A DNA stretch of 26,717 bases from JAVBPR01 sp031549485 (GCA_031549485.1 JAVBPR010000021.1:1-26717), one strand, 5' to 3'. Counted from the stretch's first letter, positions 14,730-22,195 are shown. The notes: a model not told the origin generated them from the letters alone. Translations and numbers: made by a program.

Positions 14730-15698
14730 TTGACGGAAAATAAACCGCAGATACTTTTAAGTTATATAACTTACCTCGATACTATCCGCGGCCGCGCCGC
14801 CGGAACTGTAAATGAATATATTTTAGATATTACTTTCTTTTTAAAATATATTTACGCGCAAAAAAACAATATAGAATTTTCATCTGAGATTGATATTTCT
14901 TCCGTTGATAAAAAATTCTTAGAATCGATTAAATTAAGCGATATTTATAACTATTTAAATTACATGTCACGTGAGCGCGACACCAAGGCTTCAACAAGGA
15001 GTCGGAAAATCGCCTCAATCCGCTCTTTTTTTAAGTATTTAACGACAAAAGCGGGTATTTTAGAGCATAATCCATGCGATACCCTTGAAACGCCCAAACT
15101 CAGGTCTTCCCTGCCAAAATATCTTAATCTTGAACAGTCGATTGAGCTTCTTTCTGCGGCAAGCGGCGATAATAAAGAACGCGATTTCTGCATGATAATG
15201 CTGTTTTTGACCTGTGGAATGCGGCTTTCCGAGCTTGTTGGGCTCAATTTGTCCGATATTAAGGGCGATCATGTCAAGGTTCTCGGCAAAGGAAATAAAG
15301 AACGGATTATTTACATAAACGATGCCTGCAAAAAAGCTATTGAGGATTATTTGACCGTTCGATGCGAGATAAAAATCAAAAACGAAGCGAAAAACGCACT
15401 TTTTATTAGTCGTCTCGGGAAAAGAATCGGCACTCGTTCTGTTCAGCAGATGGTGGAAAAAAATCTTGCAGCTGCCGGACTTGGCGAAGAACATTTTACA
15501 ACGCACAAGCTCCGCCATACTGCGGCGACCCTAATGTTTCGCGACGGCGGCGTGGATGTTCGAACGCTGCAGGAAATTCTCGGTCATGCTCAGCTTAATA
15601 CCACTCAAATTTATACTCATGTATCCGATAAGCAGATGCAGAAAGCGGCAAGCGCAAATCCCCTTTCTAAGGTTACAAAAGAAAAGCTGAAAAAATAA
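14730..15698 (+). CDS. XerC/XerD-type site-specific tyrosine recombinase
   Basis: A 322-residue integrase-family recombinase. The N-terminal SAM-like DNA-binding domain (about 5-110) is followed by the catalytic domain with Arg165 (CGMRLSEL), Lys187 (LGKGNKE), His259 and Arg262 (THKLRHTAAT), His286 (ILGHAQLN) and nucleophile Tyr295 (TTQIYTHV). All six residues are intact. The TTG start at 14730 is chosen because AAGGAG lies 8 bases upstream and MTENK begins the usual N-terminal helix. A second Xer protein is encoded on the minus strand at 17061-17939. The gene has its own strong promoter and is flanked by a bidirectional terminator. It is likely a XerC-like partner, but a mobile or phase-variation integrase is possible; no att site or invertible segment is visible. 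Confidence 0.9.
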   Translation: MTENKPQILLSYITYLDTIRGRAAGTVNEYILDITFFLKYIYAQKNNIEFSSEIDISSVDKKFLESIKLSDIYNYLNYMSRERDTKASTRSRKIASIRSFFKYLTTKAGILEHNPCDTLETPKLRSSLPKYLNLEQSIELLSAASGDNKERDFCMIMLFLTCGMRLSELVGLNLSDIKGDHVKVLGKGNKERIIYINDACKKAIEDYLTVRCEIKIKNEAKNALFISRLGKRIGTRSVQQMVEKNLAAAGLGEEHFTTHKLRHTAATLMFRDGGVDVRTLQEILGHAQLNTTQIYTHVSDKQMQKAASANPLSKVTKEKLKK

Positions 15699-15712
15699 TT
15701 ATTATTTACCAA

Positions 15713-15746
15713 AAGAAAAGACGCGGATAATTCCACGTCTTTTCTT
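15713..15746. terminator. Bidirectional terminator between recombinase and yesL-like gene
   Basis: An 11-bp arm pair (15713-15723 with 15736-15746), extended by GG/CC inside, sits between convergent genes with A-rich and T-rich flanks. Confidence 0.75.
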
Positions 15747-15757
15747 AATCTTCGAAT

Positions 15758-16546
15758 TTAGTCTTCAAAAATTTGCTCTGAACCATCGTCTTCGGGAATT
15801 TCTTCATCTCCGAAAGGATCAAGCCCATGCTGAGCTTTTAGCGAAGGCGTTAAAATATATCTGTTAAATGTCGGATATGCCAAGAAATTTGCTATGTATC
15901 CGTATAAAGAAAGTAAAATAACAGGAATAAGAACAATTAAAACAATCAGCCCGAGCGGCCACAAAAAGTAGGCAAAAGCGATAAGCAGATAACTTAGCAC
16001 CCCTAAAATTATAGTTGCAAGCAGGTTCGGAAACAAGCCCAAAACAGCTCCGTTTAAGGCATTTCTCAGTATCCCGAAAAAGCTGAGCTCGATTGAAACC
16101 ATAATTAAGTAGCTGTAATATCTTATAAACAGAAAAAACAACAGAACAAGCGCGGTGATAACTATTGCTATATAGCTGAATATGCCCTGCAAGGCTATAT
16201 AATAACTGAAACTGATTACGCCGATGTAAATTACAATAGCATCGATTATCGACATGAAAAATGCCTGTTTAAAATTACTTCTAAACGCGTCCAAAAAATC
16301 CATCCATAAAAAAGTGTGCTTCCCGCTAACAATATTTCGCATTACATAGGTAAATCCGGCGGTTGCAGGCCCGATAGTAACTATAGGAATGCAAAATAAA
16401 AAATAAATCATGCTAAGAGAAACTATTTTAGTAAAATTGCCGAAAAAAACATCAAAAAAGCGCACAAAACCGCGCTTTTCTTTTGCGTATTTCGATACGC
16501 CTGGTCCTTCTTTTTCATAATTACCAAATCCCAAAAATTTCGCCAT
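15758..16546 (-). CDS. YesL/DUF624-family membrane protein
   Basis: A 262-residue polytopic membrane protein. About six hydrophobic helices are visible from about residue 40 to 225, with a loop GPATAGFTYVMRNIVSGKHT and FLDAFRSNF after the first helix, the hallmark of the YesL/DUF624 family. The acidic C-terminal tail (DPFGDEEIPEDDGSEQIFED) is cytoplasmic. In other Firmicutes YesL is linked to carbohydrate utilisation loci, but its job is not known. AGGAGA precedes the ATG. It follows cobO by 8 bases and ends in a bidirectional terminator, so it is the last gene of the proC unit. Confidence 0.8.
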   Translation of the reverse strand: MAKFLGFGNYEKEGPGVSKYAKEKRGFVRFFDVFFGNFTKIVSLSMIYFLFCIPIVTIGPATAGFTYVMRNIVSGKHTFLWMDFLDAFRSNFKQAFFMSIIDAIVIYIGVISFSYYIALQGIFSYIAIVITALVLLFFLFIRYYSYLIMVSIELSFFGILRNALNGAVLGLFPNLLATIILGVLSYLLIAFAYFLWPLGLIVLIVLIPVILLSLYGYIANFLAYPTFNRYILTPSLKAQHGLDPFGDEEIPEDDGSEQIFED

Positions 16547-16554
16547 ATTTTCTC

Positions 16555-17064
16555 CTAAAACTCTATTCCTTTTCGCGCTTTTATACCTTTGTCGTACGGA
16601 TGCGCTTCTTTTACAAAGTGCGTTATATAATCCGCGATTTCGCTTATATTTTTTGGCGCTTTTCTTCCTGTAAGAACGATTTCGGTGTTCCGTGCCTGAC
16701 GTAGGATATCAATAAGCTCCGTTTCGTCAACAAGCCCGAGTGACAGCACGTCCAGAATCTCGTCAAGAAGAATTATATCATAATATCCGCGCGAAATTAT
16801 ATCACAAAAAAGGTCAAATTCTTTTTTTATTTCTTCTTTTATCAGTTTTTTTTCGGCTTCTTCGCAAAATTCATAAAAGTTATGCTCGGTTTCAAAAGAA
16901 AAGACTTTCACAAGGCCCGTCTTTATAAAGACCTTGGATTCCCCGCCTTCCGGCTTTAAAAATCGAAAAACGGCAGCTCTTTTCCCCTGCCCTGCCATAC
17001 GGAGGCAAAGCCCATAACCTGCGGTTGTTTTGCCTTTTCCGTCGCCATAATATATTTGAATCAT
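16555..17064 (-). CDS. cobO: Corrinoid adenosyltransferase, CobO/BtuR-type
   Basis: A 169-residue P-loop enzyme that adenosylates cob(I)alamin or cob(I)yrinic acid a,c-diamide. GDGKGKTTA at residues 7-15 is the variant Walker A motif of CobA/BtuR. RFLKPEGGES and the DIILLDEILDVLSLGLVD stretch (about 95-112) are typical. The start ATG overlaps the xerD stop (ATGA at 17061-17064), so it is translationally coupled, and a GAGGGC site lies inside xerD. No other corrinoid synthesis gene is nearby, which suggests salvage rather than de novo synthesis. Length is slightly below the E. coli protein (about 196) and lacks the N-terminal extension; family assignment is clear. Confidence 0.9.
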   Translation of the reverse strand: MIQIYYGDGKGKTTAGYGLCLRMAGQGKRAAVFRFLKPEGGESKVFIKTGLVKVFSFETEHNFYEFCEEAEKKLIKEEIKKEFDLFCDIISRGYYDIILLDEILDVLSLGLVDETELIDILRQARNTEIVLTGRKAPKNISEIADYITHFVKEAHPYDKGIKARKGIEF

Positions 17065-17939
17065 TTTTTCGCCCTCGGATGATATTTTATATAGACATCT
17101 TTGTATTTATTATGTAAAAGTTTCGCGTAAATACTGGTGGTCGAAACATCGGAATGGCCAAGCATTTCCGAAATTGTTTTGACGTCCGCGCCGTTTTCCA
17201 AAAGATGCACCGCAAAGGAGTGGCGAAGCATATGCGGCGCGATGTTTTTCTTTATTCCCGCCTCGGTTTGATATTTTTTGATAATTTTCCAAACGCCTTG
17301 GCGCGAAAGCCTTTTGCCGTAAAAATTGATAAAAAGCGCATGTTCCTTATCATCATTCAGTATCATTTCGCGGACGCTTTCGATATAATCCGAAACGCAT
17401 TTCGCGGCGGCAGGATAAATCGGAACAACCCGCTCTTTCGTGCTGCCGCATTTGATAAATCCGATTTCAAGGTTTAGGTCGTCTATATTTAGCTCGCAAA
17501 TTTCCGAAACGCGCATTCCCGTGGCGTATAATAATTCCAAAATCGCTTTGTCTCTAATGCCTTTTACATTTGAATCGCTCGGTTTATTTAAAAGCGCATC
17601 AACCTCTTTGCCGGTCAAAAAAGTCGGCAATTTCTTTTCGGGCGCCTGCCTTTTGACAGAAGCGACAGGGTTTTTTGAAACGGCGCCTAATCTTTTCAGA
17701 TAATTAAAATAAGCTTTTAGCGATGCGGAGGCGCGGCAGATTGTCGCCGGAGACTTCCCCTGTTCCTGCATCTCTGCGAAATATTCGGCAAGCTCATTTG
17801 AGGTTATTTTATCAATATTGCCGCCATCAAAATATTTTTCACAGGAGATAAGGTCGCGTCTGTACGCGCTTGCGGTATTTTTGCTGCAAGCGTTTTCGGT
17901 TTCGATATATTTTATGAAATCTTCAATTTTCGCGGACAT
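17061..17939 (-). CDS. xerD: Site-specific tyrosine recombinase XerD
   Basis: A 292-residue recombinase. The N-terminal DNA-binding domain is at about 3-90, with the catalytic domain following. Arg143 (TGMRVSE), His236 and Arg239 (PHMLRHSF), His262 (MLGHSDVST) and nucleophile Tyr271 (TTSIYAKL) are present. The usual catalytic lysine motif GKG is missing; the hairpin reads IKCGSTKERVVPI, two residues shorter, so Lys168 would be the only lysine in the turn. It resolves chromosome dimers at dif with a partner. GAGGGAG precedes the ATG. It is directly downstream of a SpoIIM-like gene, as in the Bacillus spoIIM-fur-xerD region, and overlaps cobO by 4 bases. Confidence 0.9.
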   Translation of the reverse strand: MSAKIEDFIKYIETENACSKNTASAYRRDLISCEKYFDGGNIDKITSNELAEYFAEMQEQGKSPATICRASASLKAYFNYLKRLGAVSKNPVASVKRQAPEKKLPTFLTGKEVDALLNKPSDSNVKGIRDKAILELLYATGMRVSEICELNIDDLNLEIGFIKCGSTKERVVPIYPAAAKCVSDYIESVREMILNDDKEHALFINFYGKRLSRQGVWKIIKKYQTEAGIKKNIAPHMLRHSFAVHLLENGADVKTISEMLGHSDVSTTSIYAKLLHNKYKDVYIKYHPRAKK

Positions 17940-17951
17940 ATACTCCCTCTT

Positions 17952-18521
17952 CTAAAAAAACATTGAGATTTTAGAATATGCATAGGTAGCGGCAATAAAC
18001 ACAACAAAACTTATGATTACCAGGGTGATATTTGCGCTTAGTTTGCTCCCGAATTCAAATTTTTCATTTCGAAGGCTTTTAACTATTAGCGAGCACCAGA
18101 AAGAAAAAGCCTCAGATGCGGCAATTAAAAAAACAGGGACAGCAATAATAAGAATGGGCAGCAAAGATAAAATTATCCCGCCGGTTTTATCGCTCGCTCC
18201 AGCAAAACTACCTGAAATAATAAAACTTAAACCGCTTCCCGATATAAATGTGAGGGCAGGAATAATTACCGGCGCCAGAAAAGAACAATCGGACAAAAAG
18301 AAAGCTATAAAAAAAAGATAAACGGCCTTAAAAATAAATGTGCTGTCAAATAAAACGCCCTGACTAATAAAGTTGAAAACAGGCAATTCTCTCATTACCG
18401 AAGAAAAAGCGGATATAATACCGAAAACTGCGCCCGAAAGAAAAAGAATTGTCATAAAGATAAAAATTGCCGGAGTAAAAGAAAATTTATTATTACCTGA
18501 GTTCTTGTCCGAATGCTTCAC
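17952..18521 (-). CDS. Polytopic membrane protein, likely SpoIIM-like
   Basis: A 189-residue protein with five predicted membrane segments (about 18-38, 57-80, 85-108, 115-140, 165-187). Its first segment FMTILFLSGAVFGIISA and the LSLLPILIIAVPVFLIAASEAFSF stretch resemble stage II sporulation protein M, part of the SpoIIDMP peptidoglycan-degrading engulfment complex. The neighbour xerD supports this, because spoIIM lies near xerD in Bacillus. The GTG at 18521 is the best start: GGAGGTG lies 6 bases upstream, while the ATG at 18536 lies inside the ribosome binding site. The assignment is inferred, not certain. Confidence 0.55.
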   Translation of the reverse strand: MKHSDKNSGNNKFSFTPAIFIFMTILFLSGAVFGIISAFSSVMRELPVFNFISQGVLFDSTFIFKAVYLFFIAFFLSDCSFLAPVIIPALTFISGSGLSFIISGSFAGASDKTGGIILSLLPILIIAVPVFLIAASEAFSFWCSLIVKSLRNEKFEFGSKLSANITLVIISFVVFIAATYAYSKISMFF

Positions 18522-18570
18522 ATAAATCACCTCCATAAACGCTATTCAAAAGGAGGAGATTTTATGTAAG

Positions 18571-19362
18571 TTATTTTTGCAATTCCTTGCTGCGGTCGGC
18601 GCAGGCGGTCATAGCTTTGAAAATTATTTTATCGGTTTCGTTTCCCTTAAAAACATTCATTGCTTCTATCGTTGTTCCGCCGGGTGAACATACCATTTCT
18701 ATAAGTTTTTGAAGATCACCGTCTTTTATCATTTCCGCCGCGCCGCTCATTGTCTGAGATATGAGCTTGATGGCGTCGTCGTAAGAAATTCCGTTTTCTA
18801 CCGCAAAATCGGTCATCGCTTTTGCAAAATAGAAAAAATACGCCGGAGAACTTCCGTTTACGGCGACAACGGCGTTCATTTTGCTTTCCGGAATTTCCAC
18901 GCACACTCCGCCTGTTTCCAAAATTAAAGAAACAACCTCTTTTTCGCTTTCCGATATAACAGAGTCAAAGGTGACGGCGCAAGCTCCTTTTCCGCACAAA
19001 AGCGGCAGATTCGGCATAACGCGCACAACCGGAACGCCTTGTAAAAATGATTTAATATATTCGGTTGTGATACCCGCGGCGATTGATATAAAAACCTTGC
19101 CGGAATAAGTCGTCGCAGAAATTTCGGAAAGCACAGCTTCGAAATTTTGCGGCTTTACCGAAAGGAAAATATAATGACACCGTGAAACAAGCTCTGCCAT
19201 GTCTGCGCAAGATACTGCGCCGAGCTTTGAAAACCGCTCATATTTCGATTTATCCAAATCAAAAACAGAAATTTCGCAGTTTATCATATTTTTTGAAATA
19301 CCCGAGCATAGCGCATACGCCATATTACCCGAGCCGATAAAACCAATTTTTGCTTTGTCCAT
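18571..19362 (-). CDS. proC: Pyrroline-5-carboxylate reductase
   Basis: A 263-residue P5C reductase, the last step of proline synthesis. The Rossmann domain opens with KIGFIGSGNMAYALCSG (4-20), MPNLPL follows in the cofactor domain, and the dimerisation domain has NGSSPAYFFYFAKAM and the family signature CSPGGTTIEAMNVF near the C terminus. Length is normal. The ribosome binding site is weak (GTGCGTGAT just upstream of ATG). It is the first gene of a unit running through the SpoIIM-like, xerD, cobO and yesL-like genes, separated by a 49-base gap from the next start. A plausible promoter lies upstream. Confidence 0.95.
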   Translation of the reverse strand: MDKAKIGFIGSGNMAYALCSGISKNMINCEISVFDLDKSKYERFSKLGAVSCADMAELVSRCHYIFLSVKPQNFEAVLSEISATTYSGKVFISIAAGITTEYIKSFLQGVPVVRVMPNLPLLCGKGACAVTFDSVISESEKEVVSLILETGGVCVEIPESKMNAVVAVNGSSPAYFFYFAKAMTDFAVENGISYDDAIKLISQTMSGAAEMIKDGDLQKLIEMVCSPGGTTIEAMNVFKGNETDKIIFKAMTACADRSKELQK

Positions 19363-19402
19363 ATATCACGCACATCCGATTAACATAATATTTTGCTATA
19401 TA

Positions 19403-19431
19403 AATATATAACAGATTAAGCCTTAGCGCAA
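19403..19431 (-). promoter_or_regulatory. Likely promoter for proC and following genes
   Basis: On the minus strand, TTGCGC (19426-19431) and TATATT (19403-19408) are 17 bases apart, about 40 bases before the proC start. No better match was seen in the gap. Confidence 0.5.
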
Positions 19432-19470
19432 GCGGAATTACACAACTTTTCATATTTTTCGGCGCAGTAG

Positions 19471-19495
19471 TTATGTTAACCAAATTATGTAAACC
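19471..19495. repeat. Paired 11-base direct repeat upstream of the proC promoter
   Basis: TTATGTTAACC (19471-19481) and TTATGTAAACC (19485-19495) differ at one base and are 3 bases apart, so the sites repeat every 14 bases. They lie about 40-65 bases upstream of the proposed proC -35 box. A regulator binding site is possible. Confidence 0.45.
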
Positions 19496-19513
19496 GCAAA
19501 ACCACAATATAAA

Positions 19514-19536
19514 GTGTCCGGCAAAAAACCGGACAC
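19514..19536 (-). terminator. Likely terminator after the SCIFF maturase
   Basis: A perfect 8-bp GC-rich stem (19514-19521 with 19529-19536) has a 7-base loop, 38 bases beyond the maturase stop. The T-run on the minus strand is short (CTTTATATT), so termination may be partial. Confidence 0.5.
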
Positions 19537-19574
19537 AAATAACAAATTTAAATTAATTAATTCAAATGAAAAAT

Positions 19575-20924
19575 TTAGGAAACCGCTTTTATCATAAGAG
19601 CGCACTCTACCCTCTTGCGCTGCATTTCGCAGGAAATGTCGTCCGGAATTAAGATGTTTCCGCAGGCGTTGTAATTATTAGCGTTACATCCCCCGCTGCA
19701 ATAAAATTTTGCAAAACAAGAGCGGCATTTTTCTTTTGTGTATACGTTTGCGCACGAGAAACAAGCCTTTATGTCAGCTTTCGCCGCAGGCTCGCTGTCA
19801 AACAGGCTTCCCATCACAAATTCTCTGTTGCCTACAAACTGATGGCAAGGATAAATTTCGCCCGAAGGGGTAATCGCGATATATTCGTTTCCGCTGCCGC
19901 AGCCTGAAAGCCGTTTGATAACGCACGGTCCGCCGTCTATATCAATCATAAAATGAAAGAAGTTAAATGCCTTTTCTGTTCCCTGCCGTGAGAGAATCTC
20001 TTTTGCCAAAATATCGTAAGATCTAAAAACTTCGGGCAAATCCTCTTTTCTAATCGAGTATGGCGCGTCGGAAGGCGCGGTAACCGGCTCGACCGATATC
20101 TGCTTAAAGCCCAAGTCGGCAAGATGCAGAACATCTTTATAAAAATCGAGATTATACCTTGTGAAAGTGCCGCGGATATAGTATTTATCTTGATTGCGGC
20201 TTTCTGCAAGTTTCTGAAATGCGGTCAAAATCCGCTCATAGCACCCAGTGCCGTCAAGGCGCTTTCTAACCCTGTCGTTAATCTCTTTTCGGCCGTCGAG
20301 CGATATAACCACATTGTCCATATTTTCGTTGATATACTCAATTTTTTCGTCGTCGAGCAAAAGGCCGTTTGTCGTGATGGTAAAGCGAAAATTCTTTCCG
20401 CTATTCTCCCCTTGCGTCTTTGCGTATTCAACCGTTTTTTTTACGACATCAAAGTTTAGAAGCGGTTCTCCCCCGAAAAAATCCACTTCGAGATTTTTCC
20501 GGCCTTTCGAAGAAGAAATTAAAAAATCTATAGCCTTTTTTGCTACTTCAAACGGCATTTTTTCGCGAATTTGGTGATACTCTCCCCCATCGGCAAAGCA
20601 ATATTCGCATTTTAAATTGCAGTCATGAGCGATATGCAGGCACATCGCTTTTATCGGAGCATCTTTCAAATTGAATTTTTCAAGGTCGATATATTCGTCT
20701 CCGGCAAAAAGCGTTCCGTTTTCTTTAAGTAATTTTAACTCTTCAAACGCAGAAGCCATATCTTCTTCCGAATGCCCGGAAAGTCTGTTTTTGTCCGGCA
20801 AAGCGGAGAAATCGCCGTCTAAAACAGATAAAATATCATAGGAAAGGTCATCAAGCGATAAAAGCGCGCCGCTGTTGACATCAAGGGCGAGATTTTGCCC
20901 GTTTTGTTTAAATAAATGAACCAT
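19575..20924 (-). CDS. SCIFF peptide maturase, radical SAM/SPASM thioether-forming enzyme
   Basis: A 449-residue radical SAM protein. After an N-terminal RiPP-recognition-like region (1-85), the cluster motif is in HDCNLKCEYCFADGG (about 100), followed by DFFGGEPLLNFD and TTNGLLL, typical of sactionine/ranthipeptide maturases. The C-terminal SPASM region holds many cysteines (GGPC, SGCGSG, IYPCHQF, ACFSCANV, KCRSCFAKFYCSGGCN) for two auxiliary iron-sulfur clusters. It would install thioether (Cys gamma-linked) bridges in the SCIFF peptide encoded just upstream, as shown for CteB in Clostridium thermocellum. GAGG precedes the ATG. Its gene lies right after a hairpin, which suggests lower expression than the peptide. 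Confidence 0.93.
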   Translation of the reverse strand: MVHLFKQNGQNLALDVNSGALLSLDDLSYDILSVLDGDFSALPDKNRLSGHSEEDMASAFEELKLLKENGTLFAGDEYIDLEKFNLKDAPIKAMCLHIAHDCNLKCEYCFADGGEYHQIREKMPFEVAKKAIDFLISSSKGRKNLEVDFFGGEPLLNFDVVKKTVEYAKTQGENSGKNFRFTITTNGLLLDDEKIEYINENMDNVVISLDGRKEINDRVRKRLDGTGCYERILTAFQKLAESRNQDKYYIRGTFTRYNLDFYKDVLHLADLGFKQISVEPVTAPSDAPYSIRKEDLPEVFRSYDILAKEILSRQGTEKAFNFFHFMIDIDGGPCVIKRLSGCGSGNEYIAITPSGEIYPCHQFVGNREFVMGSLFDSEPAAKADIKACFSCANVYTKEKCRSCFAKFYCSGGCNANNYNACGNILIPDDISCEMQRKRVECALMIKAVS

Positions 20925-20936
20925 AATACCTCAAAA

Positions 20937-20959
20937 GTGCCGGAGCAAAACTCCGGCAC
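20937..20959 (-). terminator. Intergenic hairpin between SCIFF peptide and maturase
   Basis: A perfect 9-bp GC-rich stem (20937-20945 with 20951-20959) with a 5-base loop is followed on the minus strand by TTTTGAGG, so a four-T tract leads straight into the maturase ribosome binding site. This fits a leaky terminator or RNA-stabilising hairpin that raises peptide over enzyme. Confidence 0.65.
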
Positions 20960-20964
20960 CCAAA

Positions 20965-21108
20965 TTATTTAACCTTTTCGCACTTCTGATTTGCAACTGT
21001 GCAGGATGTCTTGCACGCTGACTGGCAAGACGTTTGGCATTCGCCGCAGCCGCCTTTTTCCGCGCTTTGTTTCAAGGTTTTTCCGCTGACAATTTTTATA
21101 TGTTTCAT
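20965..21108 (-). CDS. SCIFF (six cysteines in forty-five) ranthipeptide precursor
   Basis: This 47-residue peptide reads MKHIKIVSGKTLKQSAEKGG, then a core with six cysteines at residues 21, 24, 28, 32, 36 and 43 (CGECQTSCQSACKTSCTVAN), ending QKCEKVK. This is a close match to the SCIFF family present in most Clostridia. An AAGGAGATAGAT ribosome binding site precedes the ATG. The next gene is its maturase, which forms Cys-to-Thr type thioether links in known members. No dedicated exporter or protease is visible. The final product's function is unclear; in some Clostridia such ranthipeptides have been linked to quorum sensing. Gene lies too short for most ORF cut-offs. Confidence 0.95.
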   Translation of the reverse strand: MKHIKIVSGKTLKQSAEKGGCGECQTSCQSACKTSCTVANQKCEKVK

Positions 21109-21140
21109 ATCTATCTCCTTAAATAAAAATCATTTTTAAT

Positions 21141-21149
21141 ATTATAGCA
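21141..21149 (-). promoter_or_regulatory. Extended -10 promoter for SCIFF
   Basis: TGCTATAAT on the minus strand gives a perfect -10 box (21141-21146) with an extended TG. No good -35 is visible. It lies about 33 bases upstream of the precursor start, within the gap after the amidase. Confidence 0.6.
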
Positions 21150-21164
21150 TAACGATTGCCTTTT

Positions 21165-21959
21165 TTAAATATCAAATTTGTAATAATCTACAAAGTCGAT
21201 TATTCCTTCGGAAATAGCGGTCGCCATTTTTTGCCGCCATTTTGATGAAACAATATTTTCGCATTCGTCAAAATTTGAAAAAAATCCGATTTCAATTAAA
21301 GCAGAGGTGCCGTGCGTTACACCTTCGCGGGTAAGATAATACGCATTATCATCTTTATATGTGCGCTTCGACACTTTTTGCGGTATATCAAAACTTATCC
21401 TATCCGAAATCATTTCGCTGAGTTTTTCTCTTTTACTATTATCACTTTCGCTGTTTTCCTGGGTATAAATAATCGTTCCGTATATTCCCTCGTCGTCAAA
21501 ATAATTAAAGTGCAGCGATATAAAAACATCGCTTTCGGATTCCATTGAAACGCGCGCCCTGTCATCTAAATCAACAGACGAGCCGTCTTCGGCTTTTTCG
21601 TGTTTCGAGTCCCTTGTCATAACAACTTTAAAGCCCTTTTTTATGAGAATATCGCGAATCGCTTCCCCGTAAAGCAAGTTTTGTTTGTTTTCATCGGTTT
21701 CGATATCAAAAGATTCAGGCGGAACCGCGCCGGAATCATCGATGCTATGGCCGGGATCAATGCATATCACAATGTCGGAATATTCTGATTTTTCCAGCGA
21801 ATTATCCGAAAAAGTGTTTGCGCCGCCGTCATTTTGCGCCGCGTTTGCTTGTATTCCCCGAATAAGCGACCAAAGCCCGAAAACTACAAGCAAAATTAGG
21901 CAAAAAAGAATGATGCGCCGACGGATGTATTTACTTTTAAGTCGTGTTTTTCTTTTCAT
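21165..21959 (-). CDS. Membrane-anchored N-acetylmuramoyl-L-alanine amidase (Amidase_3)
   Basis: A 264-residue zinc amidase. A basic N terminus (MKRKTRLKSKYIRRR) is followed by one membrane segment (about 16-34). The Amidase_3 domain spans about 62-260, with zinc ligands His71 (DPGHS), Glu90 region (DENKQNL) and His150 (SLHFNY) and the catalytic Glu223 (IEIGFFSN). It cuts the bond between MurNAc and L-Ala in peptidoglycan. The ATG at 21959 follows AAGGG, better supported than the ATG seven codons upstream. It has no SPOR or SH3 domain. CwlD-like spore-cortex function is possible given the length and anchor, but not proven. Confidence 0.88.
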   Translation of the reverse strand: MKRKTRLKSKYIRRRIILFCLILLVVFGLWSLIRGIQANAAQNDGGANTFSDNSLEKSEYSDIVICIDPGHSIDDSGAVPPESFDIETDENKQNLLYGEAIRDILIKKGFKVVMTRDSKHEKAEDGSSVDLDDRARVSMESESDVFISLHFNYFDDEGIYGTIIYTQENSESDNSKREKLSEMISDRISFDIPQKVSKRTYKDDNAYYLTREGVTHGTSALIEIGFFSNFDECENIVSSKWRQKMATAISEGIIDFVDYYKFDI

Positions 21960-22044
21960 TTTGTTTTCCCTTGCCGGCATTTTTTATATTTTAACATATT
22001 AAATATAAAAGTAAAACGAAAACCAACGCAAGTGGGAATTTTTG

Positions 22045-22093
22045 CATAAAAAAACGGAGCAAAGGCAGCTTTGCTCCGACGTGGTGCGAACGC
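22045..22093 (-). repeat. Second, degenerate copy of the tRNA-Lys 3' end plus terminator
   Basis: The stretch repeats 22192-22255, where the tRNA-Lys 3' end and its terminator lie, 148 bases away. Read on the minus strand it has GCGTTCG, then directly CACCACGTCGGAGCAAAG, so 14 tRNA bases between the T loop and CACCA are deleted. The stem 22055-22064/22069-22078 and a T7 tract also recur. It is likely a tandem-duplication remnant or a dispersed element, since no intact tRNA is present here. Confidence 0.7.
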
Positions 22094-22132
22094 ATTTCAT
22101 AGTGCGAGCAGCCGTCGTTTCCAGGGCTCCCG

Positions 22133-22149
22133 AAAAGCCGAAGGCTTTT
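22133..22149 (-). other. Hairpin in the spacer between the two tRNA-Lys tail copies
   Basis: A 7-bp stem (22133-22139 with 22143-22149) with a GAA/TTC loop lies in the GC-rich spacer that follows the tRNA-Lys terminator. Its T-tract is short. It may be an element of the repeat; no gene is supported here, since the reading frames through it contain parts of the repeats. Confidence 0.4.
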
Positions 22150-22195
22150 TGGGGAAAGGAGGAGCAAGGAAGCAAAGCGAAGCTTTTTTGACATA

